42,711 nt of DNA from CAYOHR01 sp964512145 (lineage in GTDB: Bacteria > Bacteroidota > Bacteroidia > Flavobacteriales_G > JALEGO01). The notes beneath the pieces were generated by a model. That model was not told the origin of the DNA and made no database searches. It worked only from the letters and a program-made list of their open reading frames with translations. The position numbers and the translations under genes are program-made. Every line of letters begins with the position of its first letter. Positions within the stretch are counted from its first letter, which is position 1. This document shows, one piece after another, positions 28,401-36,506 of the stretch. The stretch is taken from NCBI GenBank assembly GCA_964512145.1, contig CAZEIM010000024.1, positions 1 through 42,711 on the forward strand. Reading direction: 5' to 3'.

Positions 28401-31400
28401 ACAGCTTGCTTCAGAAATTACGGGGTTTGATTGTATTGAATCAGGTTGAGTAATTATAACAGGGGGTGAAAAATAGGAACAGCTGCTGTCATCTGTAATT
28501 AATAACAACAGTGTGTCTGCACAAAGCCCTGAAACAAATGGTGTAGTAGAATTTGCGGGATCATTCCATTGATAAGAATACGGAGGAACTCCTCCGGTAA
28601 CTCCACTGGCTAATACAGCGCCATCGCAGCTTTCAAAACATGTGTTATTGGTAACTAATAAAGAAACATTGGTTGGACCACCAATTTCTGAAACCGGTAC
28701 TTGAACAACCAATTTACAGCCATTTGCATCTGTTATGGTGTCGGTATATATTACCCCACCGGCTAATCCTGTTAATATAATCGAGGTAGCGCCTGTACTC
28801 CATTGATGTGTATAAGGCGGAACTCCTCCAAATAAAGGGAATACCCTTGCTGTTCCATCGTTTAAATTACAATTAGAAGAAGTAGAAAAAGGCGAACCCT
28901 GAAGGGGCTGTGGAGTAATAATTAATGCCGAGCGGCTATTTGTACATCCATTTGCATCTGTAATAGTTACCGAATGTGAGCCTGGCGAAAGGTTAACAGC
29001 TGTTGAAGTGGTTTGCGAACCGGTTGATAAGCTCCATTGATAGGTATACCCTCCTGTTCCTCCACTAGCTAGGGCTTGAATAGAACCATTTCCTGCTCCA
29101 TGGCATTGTATGTTCGAAATATTTAAAGTAATTGAAATAGAATCAGGCTCCGTTAACGATTGATTAGAAACTACACTACAATTGTTCATATCGGTTACTG
29201 TAACACTGTATAATCCTTCACCTAATCCTATGGCTGTTTGTGTTGTTTGAGAGCCTGTATTTAAACTCCACAAATACGAGTAAGGAGCTGTTCCTCCGGT
29301 TGGATTTGCAGTTAAAGTGCCATTGGAGTTTCCATAACATAAAATTGCTGTAGATGTAATGTTTGCAGATAATACATTAGGCTGTAATATTTCGGTTGAA
29401 TCTATTGTGAAGCATCCATTAGTATCTGACACCGTAATATAATATATACCGGCAGATAAGTTAGTAGCCGTTTGAGTAGTTTGAAAAAAGGTGTTAATAT
29501 CCCATTGAAAACTATATCCTCCAACTCCTCCCGTTGGATTAACCGTAGACGATCCGTCAGATTGGCCATTACAAGAAACCGAATCATTTAAAAATGTATT
29601 CGTTATAGCCTGTGGCTCAATAATGATTACTGAAGCAGTATCCGTACAATTTCTATCATCCGTAACGGTTAATGAATAATTTCCGGCTGTTAATCCTCCA
29701 ATACCTGATGTGGTTTGAGTGTTTGACCACAAATAACTATAGGGCGCAGTTCCTCCTAATACACTGCTCATGATGTTTCCATTATTTAATCCAAAGCAAG
29801 TAACATCTGATTTAGTTAAGCTAACATCTAAAATATCAGGTTGAGTAATAACAACCGTAGTATCCAACTGACACAAATTAGCATCGGTAATGGTAACTGA
29901 ATATGTTCCTGGAGATAATCCGCTAATAGTGTTTAGGGTGTCGTTTATGCTTGTGTTCCATTGGTATGAATAAGGCGATGTTCCTCCGCTAGGTAATACC
30001 GATAACTCTCCATCATTTGCCCCAAAACATGAAATAGGCGTTTCGGCTAAAGTAAACTGTAGCACATTAGTATCGGCTGGCATATAAACAGAATCAACTC
30101 CTGTACATCCGCTATTATCCATCGCAATGACAGAAAGTGAACCTGTACAAACACTATCAACAAAAGATGTTGTTGGGTTTATAGGAGTACTAACTCCGCT
30201 AGACCAAGTAAATGAATAGGGGGAGCTACCTCCGGCAGCTACTGCTGTAGCATTTCCATCACATAATGAGTCGTTACAGTCCGTTTTTACGATAGTTATA
30301 CCAAATAAAATGGTGATTTTAGGGTCAACCGAAACACTTGCTGTTGTTGCGCAGTTATTAAAATCGGTTACCGTAACTGTATAAGAGCCTATACATAACG
30401 GTGCTTCTATGTTTCCTGTACCACCAGAACTCCAAGCGTACGAGTAAGGAGCTGTTCCTCCAAGCACCGATACACTTACCCCGCCATCACAAATATTAGC
30501 ACAGCTTGCGCTGTCTTGTACAGCCGATAATGTCATAGCAGAGTTTGAGGTAATGTTAAACGTATAGGTTAATGTACAAGGCTGAGCATCAATAACCGTT
30601 ACAGTATATGAGCCTACCGCAAGTCCACTAATAGATGATGACGTTGAGCCTGTGCTCCATAGATAAGTATACCCGGGTAACCCTCCTGTTGGACTAACCG
30701 ATGCGCTTCCGCTACTTGAGCCAGCACAATCAATATTAACCTGATTAGGATTTAAGTTAATGGGTAGAGGTGTGGTTATTTCAATGCTATCTGTAAGTAT
30801 ACACAAGCTATCGTCAGTAATGGTTACGCTTACATATCCAACGCATAATCCAGTAATGGTATCATTTGAGCTGGCATTATCCCATAAAACATTATAAGGA
30901 GGTACTCCACCTACAATATCTATCCATGCCTGTCCGTTACACAAACCGCATTCTGCATTTATTTTTGATAGTCCCGCTTCTAGGCTATCTGGCTGAAGAA
31001 CTGTAATGGTTTGCGTAGCTGAACAGTTTAATATATCCGTTACCGTAACTGTATAAGACCCTGCACATAAATTACTTATGCTTTGAGATGTAGATGAAGA
31101 TGGGTCATTCCAGGCGTAACTATAGCCGCCTGGATTACCCCCTATTGGATTAGCTTGTGCCTGAGCTAGACACTCACCAAAACATCGATTATTGTTAAAG
31201 GTAACCCCCGGAACTAAAGCGCTGGGTTGAGTAATTGTAAAATTAACAACAACAGGACAGCCTGAGTTGTCAAAAATATTTACGGTATAATTTCCGGCCG
31301 TAAGATTAGTAACATTTGTATCGGAGCTAAAAGGAACCCCTCCTTGAATCCAACTTACCGTATAGGGAGACGTTCCTCCGCTTGGAGTTACAGATGCCGA

Positions 31401-32978
31401 TCCATTATTTTGACCATTACAGGTAATGTTTGTTTGTAAAAAGTTGCTGTTAAAAGCAGAAGGCTCAATTATTATGGCAGAATCTATTCTTGTACACAAA
31501 ACATCATCTGTAATGGTTACATAGTATGTTCCAGCCGATAAACTATTAATACTAGAAGTAGTAAATCCATTACTCCATAAATATGTATAAGGAGGCACTC
31601 CTCCGGTTGGAGAAGCTGTAGCGTTTCCGTCTGTAAAACCATTACACGAAATATTGTTTGAAGTAATATTACTGTTAATTTGAGGGTTTTGTGTAATGTT
31701 AAACGTAGATGTTTTAGTACAATTATTAAAATCAGTAATAGTTACGGTATAAAGACCAACCGAAAGATTTTGAATGGTGTCGTTTACCGAAAAATTATTC
31801 CATAAATACGAGTAAGGAGCCGTTCCTCCGGTTGGATTAACAGAAGCTTGCCCAGTGTTACCTCCAAAACACAATATATTGATACTATCTTTATTTGGAA
31901 TTATGTCATCGGGTTGAGTAATATTAATTGACAAGTTTACCGGGCAAGTACCTAACCCATTATTATCTGTAATAGTAATATTATATGTTCCGGCAGTTAA
32001 AGATGAAGCGGTATTACCCGTTGAAACATTCGGTGACCAAGTATACGTATATGGAGCTATACCTCCGGAAACAGCAATACTAATACTTCCGTTGTTGCCA
32101 CCAAAACACGTTACATTGTTTTGAGATGGAGTTGTTAAAATGGGAGTTGGCTCATTAACAGTTGCTGAATCAATTCCAATACAGCCTTTGGTATCAGTTA
32201 TGGTTACCGTATATACATCATCACACAAACCAGTAATAGTATTTGTGCCATCTCCGGCAGGATTACCTTCCCAATTGTAAAAATATCCACCAGCATTTCC
32301 TCCTGAAGGGGTAGAGGTAATTTGACCATCACATGTATTGTTACAACTTGCGCTTGTTACATTAAAGCTTGTAGTTATATAGTTTGGTTCGTTAACAATA
32401 TAATATGGCGCCTGTGTATATGTAAAAGCCTTATTACAACCCCACACATCTGTAATAGTTACGCTATATGTATCGGCACAAAGTGTATTATTTATGATAA
32501 TTTGCCCAGAATTTACAGTTCCCGTTAATCCATTGCTCCATAAGTATGTTAAAGGAGCGTCTCCAGTAAAACGTGTTCTAATTTGTCCGTTGCATGAGTC
32601 TTTACAGGTTGCGGGTGTATTAGAAAAAGGTGGAGCTAAACCTAATACGATTGCTGAAGGCCCTGAAACTATAGCTGTTGTGCTAGTAATATCTCCGTTA
32701 AATAAATCTGTAACAACTATAGTTAGTGGGTTTGCTTTACAAATATTGTTATAGGTAATAACGCTTAAAACGGTGGTATCAAAATAATCATTTGATACCC
32801 CGTCTGTCATGTAAATATCAAACGGACCTATTCCGTTGGTAATAGTTAATGTTACGCTTCCGTCACATACATCAGCACAAGAAACACCCGTTGCTAAAGC
32901 CGAAACAGATAATTGAGCATTGACTGTTATGTTGATAAGAACTAAAGCCAATAAGGTAAGTATATGTTGTTTTTTCAT
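22443..32978 (-). CDS. Giant SprB-repeat cell-surface adhesin with T9SS type B sorting domain
   Basis: The protein has 3511 residues: a signal peptide (1-22, ending VNAQ), about 42 SprB repeats of 74-80 residues (about 23-3258), two Ig-like stretches (about 3260-3420) and a C-terminal gliding-motility-associated domain (about 3425-3511: FSPNGDGNND, IFNRWGQLL, WDGTYKG, LPVGTYYYVIDL). The last is the T9SS type B sorting signal. A typical repeat reads C-F-G-x-x-D/N-G, GGT-x-PY-x-Y-x-W-S-N-G, L-x-A-G-x-Y-x-V-T-V-T-D, N-G-C and EP. The two cysteines per repeat could form one disulfide. SprB of F. johnsoniae is a mobile gliding adhesin of about 6500 residues; this is roughly half that length. It is followed by a PorP/SprF gene. 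I infer an exported, surface-moving or attachment adhesin; sprC and sprD relatives are absent. Confidence 0.9.
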   Translation of the reverse strand: MKKQHILTLLALVLINITVNAQLSVSALATGVSCADVCDGSVTLTITNGIGPFDIYMTDGVSNDYFDTTVLSVITYNNICKANPLTIVVTDLFNGDITSTTAIVSGPSAIVLGLAPPFSNTPATCKDSCNGQIRTRFTGDAPLTYLWSNGLTGTVNSGQIIINNTLCADTYSVTITDVWGCNKAFTYTQAPYYIVNEPNYITTSFNVTSASCNNTCDGQITSTPSGGNAGGYFYNWEGNPAGDGTNTITGLCDDVYTVTITDTKGCIGIDSATVNEPTPILTTPSQNNVTCFGGNNGSISIAVSGGIAPYTYTWSPNVSTGNTASSLTAGTYNITITDNNGLGTCPVNLSINITQPDDIIPNKDSINILCFGGNTGQASVNPTGGTAPYSYLWNNFSVNDTIQNLSVGLYTVTITDFNNCTKTSTFNITQNPQINSNITSNNISCNGFTDGNATASPTGGVPPYTYLWSNGFTTSSINSLSAGTYYVTITDDVLCTRIDSAIIIEPSAFNSNFLQTNITCNGQNNGSASVTPSGGTSPYTVSWIQGGVPFSSDTNVTNLTAGNYTVNIFDNSGCPVVVNFTITQPSALVPGVTFNNNRCFGECLAQAQANPIGGNPGGYSYAWNDPSSSTSQSISNLCAGSYTVTVTDILNCSATQTITVLQPDSLEAGLSKINAECGLCNGQAWIDIVGGVPPYNVLWDNASSNDTITGLCVGYVSVTITDDSLCILTDSIEITTPLPINLNPNQVNIDCAGSSSGSASVSPTGGLPGYTYLWSTGSTSSSISGLAVGSYTVTVIDAQPCTLTYTFNITSNSAMTLSAVQDSASCANICDGGVSVSVLGGTAPYSYAWSSGGTGNIEAPLCIGSYTVTVTDFNNCATTASVSVDPKITILFGITIVKTDCNDSLCDGNATAVAAGGSSPYSFTWSSGVSTPINPTTSFVDSVCTGSLSVIAMDNSGCTGVDSVYMPADTNVLQFTLAETPISCFGANDGELSVLPSGGTSPYSYQWNTSINDTLNTISGLSPGTYSVTITDANLCQLDTTVVITQPDILDVSLTKSDVTCFGLNNGNIMSSVLGGTAPYSYLWSNTQTTSGIGGLTAGNYSLTVTDDRNCTDTASVIIIEPQAITNTFLNDSVSCNGQSDGSSTVNPTGGVGGYSFQWDINTFFQTTQTATNLSAGIYYITVSDTNGCFTIDSTEILQPNVLSANITSTAILCYGNSNGTLTANPTGGTAPYSYLWSLNTGSQTTQTAIGLGEGLYSVTVTDMNNCSVVSNQSLTEPDSISITLNISNIQCHGAGNGSIQALASGGTGGYTYQWSLSTGSQTTSTAVNLSPGSHSVTITDANGCTNSRSALIITPQPLQGSPFSTSSNCNLNDGTARVFPLFGGVPPYTHQWSTGATSIILTGLAGGVIYTDTITDANGCKLVVQVPVSEIGGPTNVSLLVTNNTCFESCDGAVLASGVTGGVPPYSYQWNDPANSTTPFVSGLCADTLLLLITDDSSCSYFSPPVIITQPDSIQSNPVISEASCSNANNGEITVNPSGGTMPYTFQWSNGANTSAITNLTTGTYVLTITDNNLCSVVDSIEVTEFLDINPLFTIGDINCFGDSTGFIQVSVTGGASPFTYEWDINTGYQTTANATDLMAGTYMLTITDNNGCSLDTFATILENSEITLFANATHTTCGNNTGEIAINALGGVPAYSYFWLHNGSSATNLNNLFAGVYSVEVTDNAGCKDTFNIIVNNSDGPIISKQINNVSCFGISDGSANINVSGGTSPYSYSWLPGGETTNTISGKPAGSYYVQVTDANGCSSFDTVIISEPLPISFNTITVEPICNNNNNGSILINAFQGVAPYTYLWSNGATSNFIDNLLAGTYGLTITDNVGCEVSSTVNLGQPNALMVSETKSNIACFGDNNGYATLNVTGGSIPYQYQWSNGSISSSITLLNPGDYYYTVTDANGCVFSDSIQITEPNPINVVSSTFNTFCGQCVGSINTIASGGVAPYIYSWSPGASVSGVISNLCAGTYTLTVTDQNNCSTISVFTINNADGPQVIVTDNTLNCFGDNNGTLTANVTGGTAPYLYNWNDPAFQTTQTANGLSAGSYQVLVTDNNQCTGIDVANINQPQEISLAYSTSDLDCNTTCDATATVNVLSGGVAPFDYLWPVSAGSQTSQTATNLCAGSYVVTVTDFTNCSKTVLVQVSESSTLTLTLSGTNISCNGDNNGNILASATGGNPTYLFNWSNGSSGAFINNLTPQTYIVTLTDQSGCQKIDSFSVIEPLLLSATISKNDISCFGIPNGTATAVVNGGTAPYQYNWQPSGSTMSAANNLSAGYQYITITDFNGCRYIDSTLIIEPDPIQINITQVQPNCLASNGSITITPSGGSSPYSYTWSPIANNDSTLENITSGTYTVTVTDASGCNADFSIALSNSDGPDIVLTKSDVTCGNTNDGFIQALVSGGTTPYSYLWSNGDTVDLADTLLAGIYFLTVTDASGCISIASDTIINSNSLNVTASVQGISCNSTNDGQISLSVAGGTSPYNYSWLPGGQTTSSITNLIAGMYYVTVTDAGTCLYVDSFQITVSPPISITANIINNTCFGDATGEITVTVMGGNAPYVYSWSNGSTANVIDNVVAGIYQLSVTDAGLCSKDTTFELIQPSLIDVLSTEVQPNCNLSDGSISISPFGGNGTPYTYLWSNASTTNSVSSVAAGIYTVTVFDSLLCSEEFTYILNNANGPDVTLSIIPESCFGFNDGSATAIATGGTTPYEYLWSNGDTTNIADSLMAGVITVTVTDFSGCISISSDTIPSGSVLDVDVNILNISCFGGNTGTITLTPMGGVSPYTYIWAGLADTTNVLDSLSVGWYYFSVTDANGCSTQDSAEIINASPIGVIFSVDSIDCAGLTGNIYAVANGGNMPYLYNWSNGSISSDLLNVISDTYVLTVTDASGCSFDTLITLTEPDSIEVLYNLTLPTCNQNDGQIDVVVTGGTPTYSIVWGGAATGQFGTSAINLFADIYPVTITDSKNCIYTDNVVLNNISGPILTLDSIINVDCYGLINGAVYITASSVDTPLVYLWSNGDTSEDIFGLSAGTYSVSVTDTLGCIAMDIFEVTQPDTLLASIVSSDMSCFGVCDGYSVVEVTGGVSPYTYLWSDPLAQTSDSAFSLCATTYNVTITDANNCIINQNTVISEPLPITITVDFVQNAICSQSNEGVISVNVSGGTGSYVFNWNGPNGFVSTNEDLTTLYPGDYFLTVTDINNCTSTSDTVINADITVRIDSIIASDTNICENDVPISLTGYSSGTGVTYLWLLNGNTEGTTQSISVSPVVGISDYILQVSFSGCSDADTISISVEATPTADAGSASPIIDGLCRTIGGSPTGPTGSTYEWSPNIEISSTSESNPTVCPEASTIYYVTVTTANGCFATDSVNVIVFPQIDFIGGFSPNGDGNNDLWIINNLEDFPEVVVTIFNRWGQLLWESDPGYTNPWDGTYKGSLLPVGTYYYVIDLNRPEFPDPITGPLTIVR
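23892..28685 (-). repeat. Higher-order repeat in the adhesin: units of about four SprB repeats
   Basis: Six marker repeats end in (D/N/S/G)GP instead of the usual EPxxI. The GP codons lie at 28674-28685, 27750-27767, 26847-26864, 25701-25718, 24798-24815 and 23892-23909. The spacings between their left edges are 924, 903, 1146, 903 and 906 bp. Each marker repeat also has its first cysteine loop one residue shorter (C-x4-G in place of C-x5-G). The unit is therefore four repeats (about 300 residues), with one interval of five. Confidence 0.7.
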
Positions 32979-33034
32979 AAATACACGTTATTCAACATAC
33001 AATATTAACAATTTACGCGTTGAATTTTTAGCAG

Positions 33035-33046
33035 TTTTTTTTTTTT
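33035..33046. repeat. Homopolymer run of 12 T
   Basis: Twelve T lie in the 139-bp region between the divergent starts of the adhesin and the ABC ATPase. There is no associated stem. A run of this length near a promoter can vary in length between cells. Confidence 0.75.
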
Positions 33047-33117
33047 ACTAACCTTAAATTGTTTATATCTGTAGAAGAATTAAATATTCTTAATAAGAAG
33101 TTATATTTTTACGAATT

Positions 33118-33744
33118 ATGAGTAAAATCATTTTGCATGATGTTTCAAAAAAATATACTGGTAAGTCTATCTTAAAAAATATTCATTTAGAATTATCTCT
33201 AGGTGAAGGTTATATTGCATTTGTGGGTGAAAATGGATCTGGAAAATCAACCATGCTAAAAATAATATCAGGAATAATTCAGCCTGACAAAGGTGAAATA
33301 AAATATTTTAATGTAAATAATGAGGCTATTAACACTTACGAGTTGTATGAAAATATCGCATTTGTTGCTCCTTACATTCAAACATATGAATGGTTAAACA
33401 TTAAAGAAAGTATAGACTTTCATTTTTCATTTAAGCGTTTACATTCCGCTATTAAAAAAAAAGATATATTAAGTCTGCTTCAACTTACGGATCATATTGA
33501 TAAGCCGGTACATTATTTTTCATCTGGAATGAAGCAAAAAATGCGATTGGGTTTTGCTTTGTTTTCAGATACCCCATTTTTATTTTTAGATGAGCCCTTA
33601 AGTAATCTAGATGAAAAAAACTCCGAATGGTTTTTTGAAAACCTAAAAGCATTTTCTAATAATCGCTTGGTAATTTTTGCTTCAAATAATGAAAAAGAAC
33701 TTATTCATTGTAAAAAACATTTTAAAATAAAAGATTTTAGATAG
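33118..33744 (+). CDS. ABC transporter ATP-binding protein without a permease partner
   Basis: The protein has 208 residues, a single ATPase domain. Walker A is GENGSGKST (about 37-45), the signature is FSSGMKQKMRL, and Walker B is FLFLDEPLSNLD. The switch region reads FASNNEKEL, with Asn where most ATPases have His. Small ATPases of this kind, related to CcmA-type proteins, are common in Bacteroidota. No membrane subunit is encoded next to it. The start ATG follows an imperfect -7-like TATATTTT. It converges on the following gene with a 1-bp gap. Confidence 0.82.
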   Translation: MSKIILHDVSKKYTGKSILKNIHLELSLGEGYIAFVGENGSGKSTMLKIISGIIQPDKGEIKYFNVNNEAINTYELYENIAFVAPYIQTYEWLNIKESIDFHFSFKRLHSAIKKKDILSLLQLTDHIDKPVHYFSSGMKQKMRLGFALFSDTPFLFLDEPLSNLDEKNSEWFFENLKAFSNNRLVIFASNNEKELIHCKKHFKIKDFR

Positions 33745-33745
33745 T

Positions 33746-35425
33746 TTATTTAACCAACCAAACTTCTGAATAATCCCTAAATTCCATTGGGTTTATTTGT
33801 AAGTTTTTTACTCTTTTATTAACTAGTCGAGTAATCTCTTCATAATACAAGGGTATAAATACCGATTCATCAATCAATATTTGCTCGGCCAATTGAAAAT
33901 ATTTTATTTTTTCATATTCTTGCGTTGATTGTGTGCCTAATAAATATAATGAGTCAAAAACAGGGTTGTTAAAATGAAAGCTATTATTTTCATTTGAATA
34001 TAGATGTGAAGTAAATATTTTTAAGAAATTTTCAGGATCCGGGTAGTCTGCTGCCCATCCAGATCTCCAAAAAACCGCTTCTCCGTTTTCAACGGTTTCG
34101 TTTAATAAAGTAAAGGGTATAATTTTTAAATTAATTTCTATTCCTATGTTTTCTTCCAACATTTTTACAATATGTTGGGCCACAATAATATTGTTTTTTC
34201 CACCGCTGTTTACTAATAGTGTAATTCGCGGAAAGTTTTTTCCATTGGGATATCCTGCCTCAGACATTAATTCCTTTGCTTTATTAACATCAAATTCATG
34301 CCCTATAATGTTTTCAGTGTTATAGGATTTAAAAACAGGTGGTATAATTCCTTTTTTTCCGGGTTTTGCATCTCCCAGCAAAGTATACTGTACCAACTCT
34401 TCTCTGTTAATAGCTAAATTAAATGCTTTTCTTATTCTTTTATCTTTAAATATATCGTTTGAACAATTAAAGCCATAATATTGAGTAATCATAGCCGGGG
34501 TCATTTGTATAAAATAATGTATATCTCCATCGTTTTCTATTACATTTTCTAAATCTATTACAGCTTCTTCGATATTTTCTAATGGAAGTTTATAAATGAC
34601 ATCAATTTCTCCTTTTTTAAACATATTTAATTCTTTAATTTTATCTGAAATAAACGTAGTGTAAATTTGGTTGATATATGGTAAATTATTTCCATACTTA
34701 TCTTTTTTCCAGTAATAATTGTTTTTAATTAATATACTCTCACTGTCTGTGTGTTTTTTTAATATATATGGCCCGGTTCCTAAAGGCAAATTTTGTTCAT
34801 TAAAATATTCAGAATATATCCAACACCCCGGTTGTGTTAAAATTTGAAGAAAAGAGGTATTAGGCTTGATTAGTTGAACCTCTAAAACACTATCATTAAT
34901 AGCTTTTATTCCAAAACTCTCTTTGTTTAAAGTGTCATTATAATATTCCTTTGCGCCTTTAATAAGGTTTTCAAATAACCAAAATGCGTTATTTTTATCA
35001 GATTTAGTAGACAATTTTTTAAAACATCTTTCAACATCGTATGCGTTTAATTTAATTTGCTTATCTACTTGGTAGGGATGAAAAACAACATTTTTTCTGA
35101 TAAAAAAAGTATATTTTGTGGCTTCCTTATTGATAATCCATTTATACGCCAAAGCGGGCTCAATATCAAGTGTTGTTGGATTAAGTTTAACGAGTCCCTC
35201 GTAAACTTGTGATGCTATTCTTAATGCAGGAGCATCAACCAGTTGTAAAGGATGTAGGCTTCCTGGTTTATCTACTTCATTTAATCTAAAAACCCCTCCA
35301 TAAAACCTATCCCCATCTATTCTTTGTAAAGTATTAGGGTCTTCAGATTCGTTAATTGTATTGGTTGTATTACATGCAAATATTTGAAGTATTACTATAA
35401 TACTATAAACGTGTTTTTTAAACAT
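33746..35425 (-). CDS. Peptide-type ABC substrate-binding lipoprotein (SBP_bac_5, OppA/DppA-like)
   Basis: The protein has 559 residues from the ATG at 35425; a TTG 24 bp further upstream would put eight residues before the signal peptide and is rejected. A hydrophobic leader ends in LQIFAC, a lipobox-like site with Cys18, so the protein is probably lipid-anchored. Family features include the N-terminal LHPLQLVDAPALRIASQVYEGLVKLNP (about 60-85), FTFFIRKNVVFHP-type strand, LNAYDVERCF, GTGPYILKKH, RIRKAFNLAINRE and WAADYPDPENFL. These proteins bind oligopeptides or similar solutes. No permease or ATPase genes of an Opp system flank it; the convergent ATPase is of another type. It may serve a distant permease or act as a receptor. 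Confidence 0.88.
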   Translation of the reverse strand: MFKKHVYSIIVILQIFACNTTNTINESEDPNTLQRIDGDRFYGGVFRLNEVDKPGSLHPLQLVDAPALRIASQVYEGLVKLNPTTLDIEPALAYKWIINKEATKYTFFIRKNVVFHPYQVDKQIKLNAYDVERCFKKLSTKSDKNNAFWLFENLIKGAKEYYNDTLNKESFGIKAINDSVLEVQLIKPNTSFLQILTQPGCWIYSEYFNEQNLPLGTGPYILKKHTDSESILIKNNYYWKKDKYGNNLPYINQIYTTFISDKIKELNMFKKGEIDVIYKLPLENIEEAVIDLENVIENDGDIHYFIQMTPAMITQYYGFNCSNDIFKDKRIRKAFNLAINREELVQYTLLGDAKPGKKGIIPPVFKSYNTENIIGHEFDVNKAKELMSEAGYPNGKNFPRITLLVNSGGKNNIIVAQHIVKMLEENIGIEINLKIIPFTLLNETVENGEAVFWRSGWAADYPDPENFLKIFTSHLYSNENNSFHFNNPVFDSLYLLGTQSTQEYEKIKYFQLAEQILIDESVFIPLYYEEITRLVNKRVKNLQINPMEFRDYSEVWLVK

Positions 35426-35568
35426 AACACACAATATTTGATAATTCAAACCGGATACGCAAACTTTTATTTAAAAATTAACATTTTATTAAATATATAA
35501 ACTTTATGCCAACTACGTATCCATTTATAATAAAATATTAAAGATGTAATTAAAAATGCTGGTATTGT

Positions 35569-36501
35569 CTAATTAAAAACTAACTTTATTAAAAATAGAA
35601 TATATAAACAGATAAACATAAGTCCTTCCCAAATAGATATTTTTTTATCATGGGTTAATAAATAAAACAACAAACCACAGGTTGCCATCAAGGGTAATGA
35701 AAAAGACAATAAATTATCTGGAACCTGAATTACTCCAAAGAATGCAGATAATGGGGGTATTACTAAAGTATTAAAAACCGAAGAACCTAAAACATTACCA
35801 ACAGCCATTTCGGCTTTACCTTGTTGTATAGCCGAAATATTAACCGCTAACTCAGGTAATGTAGTTCCTAATGATAGTAAGGTTAATGCAATAATAGTAG
35901 TTGGAATATTTAATTCAACGGCAATATTTTTTAATGAAAATATGGTATAATCGGCACCAAAATATATACCTATTGCTGATAAAAGTAATATAATAAAGTT
36001 TTTATACGGAATTTTTTTATTCTTAAGTTTTAAATCTTTTTCGATAGGTATCGCCTCCCCTTTAATTAAATATACGGCATATGTTACAAATATCAGTAAC
36101 CCAATAAAAGACTCAATTATATCAATAGTGCCATCGTATGCAATGACAACAAAATATACAAAACTTCCTAATAAAAAATGTAAATCAATATATAAATACT
36201 GACTTTTTAATGTTATTGCTTTTTTATTTAAAACAGCAACTAATCCAGTAATTAATAAAATATTTGAAATATTGGCTCCTATTATATTACCCGATAAAAT
36301 TTCAGAAACTTCATTACGAACTGATAATATTCCCGAAATTAACTCAGGAAGCGATGTTCCTATACCAACAATAAATACCCCTATTACAAATGGTTGTAGA
36401 CCTAACCAAGAACCTATTCCCTCAGCAGAATTGGTAAAAAATTTAGCCGATAACAATAAAACCGCTAATGAACAAATAAAAATTATAACATAAAAAAACA
36501 T
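35569..36501 (-). CDS. Calcium/sodium antiporter, YrbG-type CaCA family
   Basis: The protein has 310 residues and about ten membrane helices. Two inverted alpha-repeats, the ion-binding core of CaCA exchangers, are visible: GTSLPELISGIL..GNIIGANISNILLI (about 48-85) and GTTLPELAVNISA..GNVLGSSVFNTLVI (about 212-248). Each has the acidic residue (the E of PEL) and the N or S of the ion site. It exchanges Ca2+ for Na+ or H+ at the inner membrane. It starts 5 bp after folK, so the two are co-transcribed. Exact ion use is inferred. Confidence 0.9.
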   Translation of the reverse strand: MFFYVIIFICSLAVLLLSAKFFTNSAEGIGSWLGLQPFVIGVFIVGIGTSLPELISGILSVRNEVSEILSGNIIGANISNILLITGLVAVLNKKAITLKSQYLYIDLHFLLGSFVYFVVIAYDGTIDIIESFIGLLIFVTYAVYLIKGEAIPIEKDLKLKNKKIPYKNFIILLLSAIGIYFGADYTIFSLKNIAVELNIPTTIIALTLLSLGTTLPELAVNISAIQQGKAEMAVGNVLGSSVFNTLVIPPLSAFFGVIQVPDNLLSFSLPLMATCGLLFYLLTHDKKISIWEGLMFICLYILFLIKLVFN

Positions 36502-36506
36502 ACGCT

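Noticed and set aside
23077..32754. Several plus-strand open frames of 60-142 codons opposite the adhesin gene
   Set aside because: They mirror the repeat pattern of the minus-strand adhesin (recurrent S-V-T-V-T/K runs), have no promoters or recognisable domains, and are explained by codon bias of the repeats.
22443..32978. Possible CRISPR-like or tandem DNA repeat array
   Set aside because: The periodicity of about 225 bp is at protein level; the DNA of successive repeats has diverged and lies within one open frame.
35426..35449. Upstream TTG start for the substrate-binding lipoprotein
   Set aside because: It would place eight residues before the signal peptide; ATG 35425 gives a normal lipoprotein leader.
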